Numbered from the stretch's first letter, positions 34,388 to 43,211 are shown. The stretch is DNA of 64,000 nt from JACVRM01 sp963839815 (GCA_963839815.1 CAWIWF010000003.1:1-64000), one strand, 5' to 3'. Numbers and translations: made by a program. The notes: generated by a model from the letters alone, not told the origin.

Positions 34388-34525
34388 CGAGCTCCTCAGC
34401 GCGAGCGGCACGGGCTCGCTGTGGGCGAAGGCGAGTGGCGGTCGCTCTCACCCGACCTGATGGAGTCGATGCAGGGGCCGATGCGCGCGTGGCATGTCGC
34501 GGGCGACCCGCCGGAGGATGAGTGA
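34388..34525 (+). CDS. C-terminal fragment of an unidentified bacterial protein
   Basis: High-GC sequence resumes near 34388 and an open frame runs to the TGA at 34523, giving a tail RERHGLAVGEGEWRSLSPDL and MESMQGPMRAWHVAGDPP. The 5' part is replaced by the eukaryote-like segment. The stop lies 17 bp before the FmdB gene, so both belonged to one operon. I do not recognise the family. Confidence 0.5.
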   Translation, partial: RAPQRERHGLAVGEGEWRSLSPDLMESMQGPMRAWHVAGDPPEDE

Positions 34526-35473
34526 GCCGGTAGGCTGGCGCCGTGCCCGTCTACGAGTACGCGTGTATGAGCTGCGAGCAGCACTTCGAGGAGCTCGTCG
34601 GCATGGAGGCAGAGGCGCCGCCGTGCCCGCACTGCGGCGCCGGGGACGTGCTCCGGCAGCTATCCGTCTTCGCCGCGCACGGCATGAGCGAGCCGAAGGG
34701 TGCAGGCCGCCCCGCCGGCGGCTGCTGCGGTCGGGCTCCTGCGGCTGCGGCCGGACTGACGTCCCGGGCGGGCTGGCGTCCTCGACTCGACGCGAGGGCC
34801 TGCGAGAGACGATCCGGTAGCTGAAGCTCCGGCCGTCGACCTGGTAGGCGTAGCAGCCGGGAGCCCGCAGGCGGGTCAGCGAGGGCTGGTCACCACCATC
34901 GAACCGGTGCTCGCGAATAGGGTGCAGGATCTTCTCCGGCGTGAACCCTGGGCGCCCGCTGACGAACCGAACCTCGTTGGGGCCATCGAGCTGGTGTCCG
35001 CGCACGAGGATACGGCCGGTATAGCGGCGGTCGACAAGCCAGACACGCTTCGTCCCGCCCCACTCGTCGCCCCAGTCGTCCGGCGGCGGCATGCGCATCG
35101 TGACCACGGTGTACGTCCCGTACGGGTAGGCAGGCCCGGGCCCGAGACCCGGATGTCCGTCGACCCGGCCCGTCAGCGTCGTCACGCGGCATGGCGCCCC
35201 GGGGGCTAGGCGCTGAGGAAGCAGCGGTCGCGAGCGGAGGAAGCTCCACGGCACGACGAGCACCCCGCCGAAGCAGCGAAACCCAGAGCGCCGGTAGTCG
35301 CGCGCGAACCTTGTCTTGCACGTCTGGTCTTCGCCCAGGCAAACCGCCTTCCCGCCGACCCGGGCAGGAACGGCCCATTGCCCACAGCGTCCTGCAGCCG
35401 CCGAGTCCCCCTGCCAGCCGGCCGTCGCTCCCAGGAGCCCGGCTGCGACGAGAATCAGGATGGTCTTTCCCAC
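34448..35473 (-). CDS. Secreted protein of unknown function; C-terminus unreliable
   Basis: From the GTG at 35473, a signal peptide (GKTILILVAAGLLGATAGWQ) precedes a Cys-containing domain: AGRCGQWAVPARVGGKAVCL, TCKTRFARDYRRSGFRCFGG, then YPYGTYTVVTMRMPPPDDWG and CYAYQVDGRSFSYRIVSRR. From about 34800 down the frame runs antisense through the FmdB gene as Arg/Pro-rich sequence and is not credible. The real stop is probably hidden by an indel near 34740-34800. The wall or surface role is a guess; the pattern is known to me only from uncharacterised proteins. Confidence 0.5.
   Translation of the reverse strand: MGKTILILVAAGLLGATAGWQGDSAAAGRCGQWAVPARVGGKAVCLGEDQTCKTRFARDYRRSGFRCFGGVLVVPWSFLRSRPLLPQRLAPGAPCRVTTLTGRVDGHPGLGPGPAYPYGTYTVVTMRMPPPDDWGDEWGGTKRVWLVDRRYTGRILVRGHQLDGPNEVRFVSGRPGFTPEKILHPIREHRFDGGDQPSLTRLRAPGCYAYQVDGRSFSYRIVSRRPSRRVEDASPPGTSVRPQPQEPDRSSRRRGGLHPSARSCRARRRRIAAGARPRRRSAGTAAPLPPCRRAPRSAARSSYTRTRRRARRQPTGSLILRRVARDMPRAHRPLHRLHQVG
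34543..34824 (+). CDS. FmdB-family zinc-ribbon protein
   Basis: Starts GTG as MPVYEYACMSCEQHFEELVG, the hallmark of FmdB-type putative regulators. Two CxxC pairs (CMSC, CPHC) form a zinc ribbon. The usual Gly/Cys-rich tail appears as PAGGCCG, but the expected continuation GSCGCG is in another frame, so a one-base indel near 34735 is likely and the last 30 residues shown here are doubtful. The convergent gene overlaps its end. Confidence 0.75.
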   Translation: MPVYEYACMSCEQHFEELVGMEAEAPPCPHCGAGDVLRQLSVFAAHGMSEPKGAGRPAGGCCGRAPAAAAGLTSRAGWRPRLDARACERRSGS

Positions 35474-35591
35474 GCTGTCTCTGCCCGTGATCCTACTCCC
35501 GGCGCGCGGCCGACTCTGCCCGGCCATCGCCGCGGAGGTCGTTCTCGCCCGGTTGGCGAGCCGTCCGTCGTCGCGCGTAGACTCGCCGCCC

Positions 35592-36275
35592 GTGGACGCC
35601 ACTCGACGCGCCCTCGACCTGCGGGCCTATGCCGATGCGGCGGCAGGCTGCACCCGGTGCCGGCTTGCACAGGGACGCACGCAGGTGGTCTTCGGCGTCG
35701 GCGACCCTGACGCCGACCTGATGTTCGTCGGCGAGGCTCCCGGCTTCCACGAGGACAAGCAGGGGTTCCCGTTCGTCGGACAGGCGGGCAAGCTGCTCGA
35801 CGAGCTCCTGGCCGGCATCGGGCTGACGCGCGCAGAGGTCTACATCGCGAATGTCTTGAAGTGCCGCCCGCCCGGCAACCGCGACCCGGCTCCGGACGAG
35901 ATCGAGTCCTGCGAACCGCACCTCTTCCGCCAGCTCGAGCTGATCCAGCCGCGAGTGGTGGCCTCGCTCGGCAACTTCGCAACCAAGCTGCTGTCGGGCA
36001 AGCCGACCGGCATCACGCGGGTGCACGGGCAGGAGCAGTCGGTCTCGATCGGTGGCCGCGACGTGCTGCTGTACCCGCTCTACCACCCGGCAGCGGCGCT
36101 CTACACGCCCGCGATGCTGAAGGTGCTGGAGGCCGACTTCGCCCGTCTGCCGGCGCTGCTCGGCACGCCGCCAGAGGAGGCAGCGGAGCCTGCGATCGCG
36201 CACGAGTCCGAGCCGACGCCCGTCGAGCAGCTGCTCGGCGCGCCCGAGCCAGCCGTCCAGCTCGGCCTCTTCTAG
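35592..36275 (+). CDS. Family 4 uracil-DNA glycosylase (4Fe-4S type)
   Basis: 227 residues from the GTG at 35592. Motif A is GEAPGFHEDKQGFPFVGQAG; the cluster ligands appear as CTRC, the Cys of NVLKCRPPGNRDP and the Cys of EIESCEPHLF. Motif B is the LYHPAAALYTPAML stretch with the family His. It removes uracil from DNA to start base-excision repair. A Glu/Ala/Pro-rich tail of 40 residues follows. It is larger than average by that tail. Confidence 0.9.
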   Translation: MDATRRALDLRAYADAAAGCTRCRLAQGRTQVVFGVGDPDADLMFVGEAPGFHEDKQGFPFVGQAGKLLDELLAGIGLTRAEVYIANVLKCRPPGNRDPAPDEIESCEPHLFRQLELIQPRVVASLGNFATKLLSGKPTGITRVHGQEQSVSIGGRDVLLYPLYHPAAALYTPAMLKVLEADFARLPALLGTPPEEAAEPAIAHESEPTPVEQLLGAPEPAVQLGLF

Positions 36276-36328
36276 CGCGGCTCCGACGAGCACGCGCCGC
36301 GCCGGCGCTCGTTGCGCCGCGCGAAGCC

Positions 36329-36523
36329 GTCACAAACCCTCGACCACCCTCGAGTGTCTCTGAGACACCTGAGGGTTGCCCGCGGATGTCCTTGACGCCG
36401 ACCGTCGCGACCGCGCAAAGCGTTGGAGCAAGCGGCTCGCGCTCGTGCGTGCGGGCTCTGTCACAAAACCTCGACCACCCTCAAGTGTCTCTGAGACACC
36501 CTCAGGTTCCGGGTTAGTCCTTG
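36329..36523. repeat. Two copies of a palindrome-bearing intergenic repeat (family B)
   Basis: Copies at about 36329-36396 and 36460-36525 share GTCACAAAxCCTCGACCACC then TCxAGTGTCTCTGAGACACC, and each ends near GTCCTTG. The core GTGTCTCTGAGACAC is a perfect 7-bp palindrome around one T. They occupy most of the gap between the glycosylase gene and tsaE. They do not form a CRISPR array; only two units exist. Confidence 0.8.
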
Positions 36524-36671
36524 CGCCACACCTGGCCGGTCGTGCAGTTGGCGCGAAGCTGACGCGAAGTCGGTACGGAGGTGGCACTGGTTCTCGACCT
36601 CGGCTGCAGGGTGACGGTGGCGTCTCGGAGCAGGGCCACGTGTCCCACGCGCCCGGGGCTAGCCTGAGCGG

Positions 36672-37110
36672 GTGGAGCTGCAGTCGTCGTCGCCCGCCGA
36701 GACGGAGGCCATCGCCGCGCGCCTCGCCCGCCTGCTGAGCCCCGGCGACGTCGTCACCGTGTCGGGCGAGCTCGGTGCCGGCAAGACGACGTTCGTCCGC
36801 GGTGCCTGTCAGAGCCCTCGGCGTCGAGCAGCCGGTCACGAGCCCGACCTTCACCATCGGCCACCGCTACCGCGGCGACGTCGACGTCTCCCACCTCGAT
36901 CTCTACCGGTTCACCGAGGTCTCGCCGTCGGAGTGGGGGGATCTCGAGCCCTACTTCGGAGACGCAATCTGCTTCGTCGAGTGGCCTGAAGCGGCCGGCG
37001 CGGAGCTCCCGCCGGTGCGCGCCGCCGTCCGCCTGAGCCACGTCGACCCGACCCGCCGGAGCCTCACGGTCGACGGCGACGCCGAGCTCCTGCAACGCTT
37101 CGGCGCATGA
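36672..37110 (+). pseudogene. tsaE: tRNA t6A synthesis ATPase TsaE, one frameshift
   Basis: TsaE is the ATPase of the TsaBDE complex that puts threonylcarbamoyl on tRNA A37. The GTG at 36672 starts ELQSSSPAETEAIAARLARL, and Walker A is GELGAGKTTFVRGA. The frame shifts near 36810, after which RALGVEQPVTSPTFTIGHRY, HLDLYRF and FVEWPEAAG continue the family pattern to 37110. About 145 residues once repaired, the usual size. It heads the tsaE-tsaB-rimI-tsaD cluster. A sequence indel is likelier than loss, since the gene is normally essential. Confidence 0.85.
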
Positions 37111-37183
37111 CCTCATCGGCCTCGACAGCCCGCCCGCAGTCGGCCCGCAGGCCCCACCGGCCGACGCCTGCCGCCGCCCTCCC

Positions 37184-37786
37184 GTGATCGTGCTCGCGTT
37201 CGACACGGCGACCAGCGTCGTCACGACCGCGCTGACGGACGGTGCCGATGTGCTCGGGGAGCGGGTGACGCGGCCCGTCTCCGTGCTGGAGGACGCCGAC
37301 GAGCTCCTCGCCGCCGCCGGCCTTGCGCCCCGCGACCTCGCGGGCATCGCCGTCGGCACCGGCCCGGGCAGCTTCACCGGCATCCGCCTCGGTCTCGCCA
37401 CCGCCCGCGCGCTCTCGTTTGCGCTCGGCATCCCCGTTGCAGGCGTCTCGACGCTCGTAGCCCTCGCCGAGGGTGCCCCCGGAGCTCTGCCGGTCGTCGA
37501 TGCCCGGCGCCGGGAGATCTTCACGCTGCGCGACGGCGTGCCCGTCGTTCTCGACCCTGCCGGCCTCGAGCCGCCTCCGGGCACGGTCTGCGTCGGTGAC
37601 GGAGCGGTCCGCTATCGAGTGCTGCTCGAGGCCGCGGGCGCGACCGTGCCAGACGATGGTGACGAGCGCCACGTTCCGCACGCACGCCTCCACGCCCGGC
37701 TCGCACGGGACTTTGGGCCCGCCGCCGGCGTCGAGCCGATCTACGGGCGGCAGCCCGACATCCGCGGGGCGGCGGCCCATGCGTGA
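37184..37786 (+). CDS. tsaB: tRNA t6A synthesis protein TsaB
   Basis: 200 residues from the GTG at 37184. The ASKHA-fold signature ILVAFDTAT-like start is VLAFDTATSVVTTALTDG, with the conserved GIAVGTGPGSFTGIRLGLAT block and PVAGVSTLVALAE. TsaB scaffolds TsaD and TsaE in t6A37 formation. The stop overlaps the rimI start by 8 bp. Confidence 0.92.
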   Translation: MIVLAFDTATSVVTTALTDGADVLGERVTRPVSVLEDADELLAAAGLAPRDLAGIAVGTGPGSFTGIRLGLATARALSFALGIPVAGVSTLVALAEGAPGALPVVDARRREIFTLRDGVPVVLDPAGLEPPPGTVCVGDGAVRYRVLLEAAGATVPDDGDERHVPHARLHARLARDFGPAAGVEPIYGRQPDIRGAAAHA

Positions 37787-38297
37787 GGATGCGGCCACCG
37801 TGATCGAGATCCGCGACCTGCGCGCCTCCGACCTCGGTGCGATCGAGCACGTGGAGCGCCGGTCCTACGGCACGCCCTGGTCTCGCTCGATGTTCGCGAG
37901 CGAGCTGGCGAAGCCGTCGTCGCTCTGCCTGGGCGCGGTCGAGCTTCCCACCGGCATGCTCGTCGCCTACGCGATCATCTCCCGCTACGTCGACGCCTGG
38001 CACGTGATGAACATCGCGGTCGACCCCGACTTCCGGGAGCGTGGCATCGCCACCGCACTGCTCGAGCATCTGTTCGACCGCACCGGGGTGGACGGCCACC
38101 GCGGCTACACGCTGGAGGTGCGCGTCTCGAACACGAGCGCGATCCGGCTCTACGAGCGGCTCGGGTTCCGCTCGCGTGGAGTCCGGCGCCGCTACTACAC
38201 CGACAATCGCGAGGACGCGCTTGTCATGTGGAGAGAATCGGTCCTGGGTGCAGCTGCCTCCGCCGACACCGCGGTGACGCGCACGAGCCACGCGTGA
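37779..38297 (+). CDS. rimI: Ribosomal-protein N-acetyltransferase RimI-like (GNAT)
   Basis: 172 residues from the ATG at 37779. IEIRDLRASDLGAIEHVERR opens the GNAT fold; the acetyl-CoA loop is VDPDFRERGIATALLEHLF, and LEVRVSNTSAIRLYERLGFR follows. RimI acetylates the N-terminus of ribosomal protein S18, and its gene normally lies between tsaB and tsaD as here. The C-terminal 20 residues beyond WRESVLGAAA are longer than usual. GTGA overlap with tsaD. Confidence 0.9.
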   Translation: MREDAATVIEIRDLRASDLGAIEHVERRSYGTPWSRSMFASELAKPSSLCLGAVELPTGMLVAYAIISRYVDAWHVMNIAVDPDFRERGIATALLEHLFDRTGVDGHRGYTLEVRVSNTSAIRLYERLGFRSRGVRRRYYTDNREDALVMWRESVLGAAASADTAVTRTSHA

Positions 38298-39259
38298 TCC
38301 TCGGAGTCGAGACCTCCTGCGACGAGACGGCTGCCGCGATCCTCACGGCCGCCGGCGAGGTGAGGTCGAGCGTCGTCTCCTCGCAGGCGGACCTGCACGC
38401 GCGCTACGGCGGCGTCGTGCCCGAGGTCGCCTCGCGCCGCCATCTCGAGCTCGTTACACCGGTCGTCGAGGAGGCGCTCGCCGAAGCTGGGATCACGCTC
38501 GGGGACGTTCGCACCGTCGCCGTCACCGTCGGCCCGGGGCTGATCGGCGCGCTGCTCGTCGGTTTGTCAGCGGCCAAGGCGCTCGCCTGGGCGCGAGGCC
38601 TGCCCCTCACGCCGGTCGACCACCTGCACGGGCACGTCGCGTCCTTGTACCTGCAGCCCGACCCGGTCGAGCCGCCGTTCGTCTGCCTGCTGGCGAGCGG
38701 TGGCCACACCCTGCTGCTGGACGTGCGCGAGCCCGGCGGGTACCGGGTGATCGGGACGACCCTCGACGACGCGGCCGGCGAGGCCTTCGACAAGGGCGCC
38801 CGCCTGCTCGGTCTGCCGTACCCCGGCGGCGCCGAGATCGACCGGCTCGCGCGGACGGGAGATTCCGAGGCCTACTCCTTCCCGGTCGCCCGGCTGGCCG
38901 GCTTCGACTTCTCGTTCTCCGGACTCAAGACGGCGCTGCTGTACACCGTCCGAGACCTCGCGCCGGCCGAGCTCGAGCGGCGGCAGGCCGACCTGGCGGC
39001 GAGCTACCAGCGCGCCATCGTGCGGGCGCTGGTGGAACGGGCGCAGGCGGCGGCCGACGCCCTGGGCGGCGCCCGCATCGCCGTCGTCGGCGGCGTTGCC
39101 GCGAACTCTGAGCTTCGCGGCGCGCTCCCCGGCGCCGCCCTCGCCCCGCTTGCATTCTGCACCGACAACGCGGCCATGATCGCCTCGGCGTCGCGCTTCC
39201 TCGAGCCGCTCGAGCCTCCCGGCTACCTTTCCCTGGATGCGTACGCGTCCGCGGCCTGA
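38294..39259 (+). CDS. tsaD: tRNA N6-threonylcarbamoyladenosine synthase catalytic subunit TsaD
   Basis: 321 residues from the GTG at 38294 (ILGVETSCDETAAAILTAAG). The metal-binding HLHGHVASLYL (HxxxH) and the GGHTLLLDV, GEAFDKGARLLGLPYPGG and FSFSGLKTALLY motifs are present; the last metal Asp lies in CTDNAAMIA. Transfers threonylcarbamoyl from TC-AMP to A37 of ANN-decoding tRNAs. It overlaps rimI by 4 bp and the protease gene by 23 bp. Confidence 0.93.
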   Translation: MILGVETSCDETAAAILTAAGEVRSSVVSSQADLHARYGGVVPEVASRRHLELVTPVVEEALAEAGITLGDVRTVAVTVGPGLIGALLVGLSAAKALAWARGLPLTPVDHLHGHVASLYLQPDPVEPPFVCLLASGGHTLLLDVREPGGYRVIGTTLDDAAGEAFDKGARLLGLPYPGGAEIDRLARTGDSEAYSFPVARLAGFDFSFSGLKTALLYTVRDLAPAELERRQADLAASYQRAIVRALVERAQAAADALGGARIAVVGGVAANSELRGALPGAALAPLAFCTDNAAMIASASRFLEPLEPPGYLSLDAYASAA

Positions 39260-41810
39260 CGCGCCGCAGCTCGCCCCTCTCGTCCTCGTCGCGCTCGCCG
39301 CCCTCGTGCTCGGGCTCGGCGTCGCCGACCTGCGCGCCTCGGGGGACCAGGCCGTGACCCGAGCCGCGGACCTGCCCGCGAGCGCCTGGAACGGGCTCGT
39401 CGGCGGGCCCAAGGTGCGCGCGTCGGTCGGTCAGCGAGTGCTGGTGCTCCTGCGCGTCCCCTCCCTCGCCCAGCGGGTGGAGCGGGCGGGCGGGCGGGCG
39501 ACCGAGCAGCAGCAGCGGCGCTGGACGACGGCGGTCATGGCTGCGCAGGGCCAGGCGATCGCCGAGCTCGCCGCCCGCGGCGTGCGCGTCGAGCCGGAGT
39601 TCGAGTACGCACGCGTGCTCGCAGGCTTCTCGGCCGCCCTGGACGCACGCTCGATCGCCGAGGTCGAGCGGGCGCCCGGCGTGCTCGGCGTCTACCCGGT
39701 GCGGGCGACCTATCCCGCAGCCGCGGAGACGGGACGCTCGGGCGGCGGCACCACGGCCGTGCGTCTACCCGGCGCCACGGGGCGCGGCATCACCGTGGCG
39801 CTCCTCGACACGGGCGTCGACCGAACGCATCCGTTCGTGCGCAGCCGTGTCGCGGCAGGCTTCGACATCGTCGGCGGCACGGGGCCGGCCGACGCCGGTG
39901 CCCAGCCGGGAGATCCCCGCGACCTGGAGCGGCACGGAACGCAGCTCGCGGGGCTCATCGCCGGCTCGGGGGGGCCGGCCGGGATCACGGGCGTCGCGCC
40001 CGGCGCACGCGTGCTGCCCGTGCGGGTCGCGGGCTGGCAGCGCGACGCCGACGGTGCCTGGACCGTCTACGGCCGCACCGACCAGCTGATCGCGGGACTC
40101 GAGCGCGCAGTCGACCCGAACGGGGACGGCGATGCCCACGACGCCGCACGGGTCGCGGTGCTCGGCGTGGTCTCGCCCTACGCCGCCTTCACCGACGGTC
40201 CCGAGGCCCAGGCGGTCCGCGGGGCCGAGCAGCTCGACACGCTCGTGGTCGCACCTGCCGGGAACGACGGGCCCGGTGGCCCCCGCTTCGGCAGCATCGC
40301 CGGGCCTGGTGGGACCCCGTTCGCCCTGACGGTCGGGGCGGCCGAGCCCCATGCGTCCGGGCGCATCGCCGCCGTGTCGCTGCGCACCGGGCTCGAGGTC
40401 GCATTCGACGGACTGGTGCCGCTCGCGGGGGAGGCGCCGCCAGAGCGCGTCACCCTCCCGCTCGCCTTGCCGCGGCCTCTGAACGACAGCTCTGGCCGCC
40501 CGCGGCAGGACCTCGTGCTCGGGGACTTCTTCGACGCTCGGGGGCACAGCCTCGTCGCCGCTCGCGCCGCGCTCGTCCGTGCGGGCACCACCCCGCAACG
40601 GGCCGCCCGGGCGGCGCTCGACGCCGGTGCCGCGGCCGTGGTGCTCTACGGCGGCCGCCTGCCCGCCGGGGCTCTCGACCTCGGCGGCGCGCCTGCCGTG
40701 CCCGTCGTCGGCGTTCCCGAGCCGGCGGGACTCGCGCTCGCCGCTCGGCTGCGGAAAGGCGGACGCGGGACGGTGTCGATCGCGGCACGCGGCGAGACGG
40801 CGGTCGGAGGCGGGGTCGCGCCCTTCTCGTCGCGCGGTCTCGCGTTCGACGGCGGGCTCAAGCCGGATCTCGTTGCGCCAGGGGTCGCGCTGCGGTCGGC
40901 GGATGCGGGGGAGACCGAGAGCGCCCAGCCACGCTATGGCGCGATCAGCGGCGCCAGTGCCGCCGCGGCCGTCACAGGGGCCGCCGCGGCACTCCTCGCG
41001 CAGGCCCGGCCGGACCTGGACGCCGCGGCGCTGCGCGGCGCGCTCGCCGGCTCGGCCCAGCCGCTGCCGAACGAGCCGCGGACGACCCAGGGGGCGGGGC
41101 TGCTCGATCTCGGAGCGGCCGCGACGATGGAAGTCGTGTCGCACCCGGCGACGCTCGCGTTCCCACAGCGCAGCACCGGGAGCTGGGTCGGGCGCCGATC
41201 CTTCCGGATCCGGAACGTGTCGAGCCGGGTCGTGCGGCTCCGCCTTCGCGCCGCGCTCGACGCCGGCTCACCGGAGGTGTCCATCCGCCTGCGTCCGAGC
41301 GCCTTCCGTCTACGACCGGGCCGGTCGGGCCGGGTCACCGTCGTCGCCCGCGGGCGTGCGACCGACGAGACCGCCGCCGGGACCGTGCTCGCCGAGATCG
41401 CCGGCCGGCCGGTGCTGTCGGTGCCCTGGGCCGCGCCGCCGGCCGTCCCGGAGCAGTCCCTCCTGTCGAGCGTCGCGCTCGCCAACACCCGCTTCCGCCC
41501 GTCCGACACGGCGCCGTCCGTGCTGACGTTCGCGGCAGGGCGCCTCGTACGCGCGCGCGAGGGCTTCCACGTGCAGGCGGTCTCCCGCCTCGACCTCGTG
41601 CTCCGCCGTCCGGGCTCGACCGAGGAGCTCGGCGTGCTCGCCCGCCTCCGCCACCTGCTGCCAGGCCAGTACGCCTTCGGGCTCACCGGGCGCGGCCCGG
41701 GTGGCAAGGCGCTCGAGCCGGGCCGCTACGAGCTACGCCTCGAGGCCTACCCGACCGGCAGCGGGCCGCCCACCCGGCGCACCGTTCGCTTCACCGTCAC
41801 CGGCGCCTGA
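39237..41810 (+). CDS. Secreted subtilisin-like (S8) serine protease with PA-type insert
   Basis: 857 residues from the ATG at 39237, inside the end of tsaD. An N-terminal hydrophobic segment (LAPLVLVALAALVLGLGVAD) would export it. An inhibitor-like prodomain (LVLLRVPSLAQ; LAGFSAALDARSIAEVERAP) precedes the catalytic domain: Asp in VALLDTGVDRTHP (about 190), His in ERHGTQLAGLIAG (about 232), oxyanion Asn in APAGNDGPGG and Ser in ISGASAAAAVTGAAAALLAQ (about 574). A PA-like insert and C-terminal beta domains follow. The Ser motif is GAS-A rather than GTSMAxP, an unusual form. Confidence 0.85.
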   Translation: MRTRPRPDAPQLAPLVLVALAALVLGLGVADLRASGDQAVTRAADLPASAWNGLVGGPKVRASVGQRVLVLLRVPSLAQRVERAGGRATEQQQRRWTTAVMAAQGQAIAELAARGVRVEPEFEYARVLAGFSAALDARSIAEVERAPGVLGVYPVRATYPAAAETGRSGGGTTAVRLPGATGRGITVALLDTGVDRTHPFVRSRVAAGFDIVGGTGPADAGAQPGDPRDLERHGTQLAGLIAGSGGPAGITGVAPGARVLPVRVAGWQRDADGAWTVYGRTDQLIAGLERAVDPNGDGDAHDAARVAVLGVVSPYAAFTDGPEAQAVRGAEQLDTLVVAPAGNDGPGGPRFGSIAGPGGTPFALTVGAAEPHASGRIAAVSLRTGLEVAFDGLVPLAGEAPPERVTLPLALPRPLNDSSGRPRQDLVLGDFFDARGHSLVAARAALVRAGTTPQRAARAALDAGAAAVVLYGGRLPAGALDLGGAPAVPVVGVPEPAGLALAARLRKGGRGTVSIAARGETAVGGGVAPFSSRGLAFDGGLKPDLVAPGVALRSADAGETESAQPRYGAISGASAAAAVTGAAAALLAQARPDLDAAALRGALAGSAQPLPNEPRTTQGAGLLDLGAAATMEVVSHPATLAFPQRSTGSWVGRRSFRIRNVSSRVVRLRLRAALDAGSPEVSIRLRPSAFRLRPGRSGRVTVVARGRATDETAAGTVLAEIAGRPVLSVPWAAPPAVPEQSLLSSVALANTRFRPSDTAPSVLTFAAGRLVRAREGFHVQAVSRLDLVLRRPGSTEELGVLARLRHLLPGQYAFGLTGRGPGGKALEPGRYELRLEAYPTGSGPPTRRTVRFTVTGA

Positions 41811-41876
41811 TCAGGGCGGTTTCCGGGACTCGAAGCCGGTTAAGATCGCCGCAGGAACCCGAGGAGGTCGCTGAGC

Positions 41877-43148
41877 GTGGCAACCGTAGAGCTTCAGTCC
41901 CACCTGCGTGAGAATCCCTTCGAGCTGGCGCAGCAGCAGCTGCAGCGCGTCGCCGAGGCCTTCGGGATCGACCGCAACCTGATCAACGTCCTCAAGGAGT
42001 GCAAGAAGTCCGTGGCCGTCTCGGTGCCGGTCTCGATGGACGACGGCACGATCCGGACGTTCCAGGGCTACCGCGTCACCCACAACATCGCGCGCGGGCC
42101 GTCCAAGGGCGGCATCCGCTACCACCCGGGTGTCTCGCTCGACGAGGTGAAGGCGCTGGCGATGTGGATGACCTGGAAGTGCGCGCTGATGAACATCCCC
42201 TTCGGCGGCGCCAAGGGCGGTGTCGTGTGCAACCCGAAGGAGCTCTCCCGGGTCGAGCTGCAGAAGATGACCCGCCGCTACACCAGCGAGATCATCAATG
42301 AGATCGGCCCCGAGAAGGACATCCCGGCACCGGACGTGGGTACCGACCCGTCCGTGATGGCATGGATCTTCGACACGTACTCGATGAACAAGGGCCACTC
42401 GGTGCTCGGCGTCGTCACGGGCAAGCCGCTCAACGTCGGCGGCTCGCTGGGACGGCTCGAGGCGACCTCCCGCGGCTGCCTGTACTGCATCCGCGAGGCA
42501 CTCCGCAAGCAGAGCAAGACCCTCGCGGGCACGCGCATCGCCATCCAGGGCTTCGGCAACGTCGGCAGCTTCCTGGCGAAGTTCATGGCCGAGGAGGGCG
42601 CCACCGTCGTCGCCGTCTCCGACTCGGTCGGGGGCGTCTACAACCCGAACGGGCTCGACGTCGCCACGGCGCTCGCGCACAAGCAGGAGACCGGCTCGCT
42701 GGCGGGCCTGCGCGGCGCTGACGCCGTCACGAACGACGAGCTGCTCCTCCTCGACTGCGACGTGCTCGCGCCCTGCGCGCTCGAGCAGGTGATCACGCCC
42801 GACAACGCCGCGCAGATCAAGGCGAGCATCATCTGCGAGGGGGCCAACGGTCCCACCACGCCTGCGGCCGACGACATCCTGGAGGACCGCGGCGTGCTGG
42901 TGCTCCCGGACGTGCTTGCGAACGCGGGCGGCGTCGTCGTCTCCTACTTCGAGTGGGTGCAGGGCCTCCAGGAGTACTTCTGGAAGGAGAACGAGGTCAA
43001 CGCCCGCCTCAACGACATCATGACGCGCGCCTTCAACGAGACCTGGAGCACGTTCGAGGCCCGCGGCACGACTATGCGCATCTCGGCGTACGGGCTGGCG
43101 GTGCAGCGTGTCGCGGAGGCGACGATGACGAGGGGGCTCTACCCCTAA
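41877..43148 (+). CDS. gdhA: Glutamate dehydrogenase
   Basis: 423 residues from the GTG at 41877, with GAGGAGG upstream. The substrate-binding block is GPSKGGIRYHPGVSLDEVKA, the catalytic Lys is in PFGGAKGGVVCNPKELS, and the nucleotide fold is IAIQGFGNVGSFLAKFMAEE. It interconverts glutamate and 2-oxoglutarate; the length and motifs fit hexameric NAD(P)-dependent enzymes of about 420 residues. A strong hairpin follows the stop. It appears to be a single-gene unit. Confidence 0.93.
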   Translation: MATVELQSHLRENPFELAQQQLQRVAEAFGIDRNLINVLKECKKSVAVSVPVSMDDGTIRTFQGYRVTHNIARGPSKGGIRYHPGVSLDEVKALAMWMTWKCALMNIPFGGAKGGVVCNPKELSRVELQKMTRRYTSEIINEIGPEKDIPAPDVGTDPSVMAWIFDTYSMNKGHSVLGVVTGKPLNVGGSLGRLEATSRGCLYCIREALRKQSKTLAGTRIAIQGFGNVGSFLAKFMAEEGATVVAVSDSVGGVYNPNGLDVATALAHKQETGSLAGLRGADAVTNDELLLLDCDVLAPCALEQVITPDNAAQIKASIICEGANGPTTPAADDILEDRGVLVLPDVLANAGGVVVSYFEWVQGLQEYFWKENEVNARLNDIMTRAFNETWSTFEARGTTMRISAYGLAVQRVAEATMTRGLYP

Positions 43149-43184
43149 GCGCTCGCGGCGGCGCTTCGCGCCGCCAGCTCGCTG

Positions 43185-43211
43185 CACGGGGGAAACCCGG
43201 TTTCCCCCGTG
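43185..43211 (+). terminator. Hairpin terminator after gdhA
   Basis: CACGGGGGAAA (43185-43195) pairs perfectly with TTTCCCCCGTG (43201-43211) around a 5-nt loop, 37 bp after the gdhA stop. A smaller hairpin GGCGGCGC/GCGCCGCC lies just before it. The GGTTTCCCCCGTGGGCCCCC block recurs near 51650 and 51840. Confidence 0.65.

Noticed and set aside
36329..36523. CRISPR array
   Set aside because: Only two units with a palindromic core and no cas genes.
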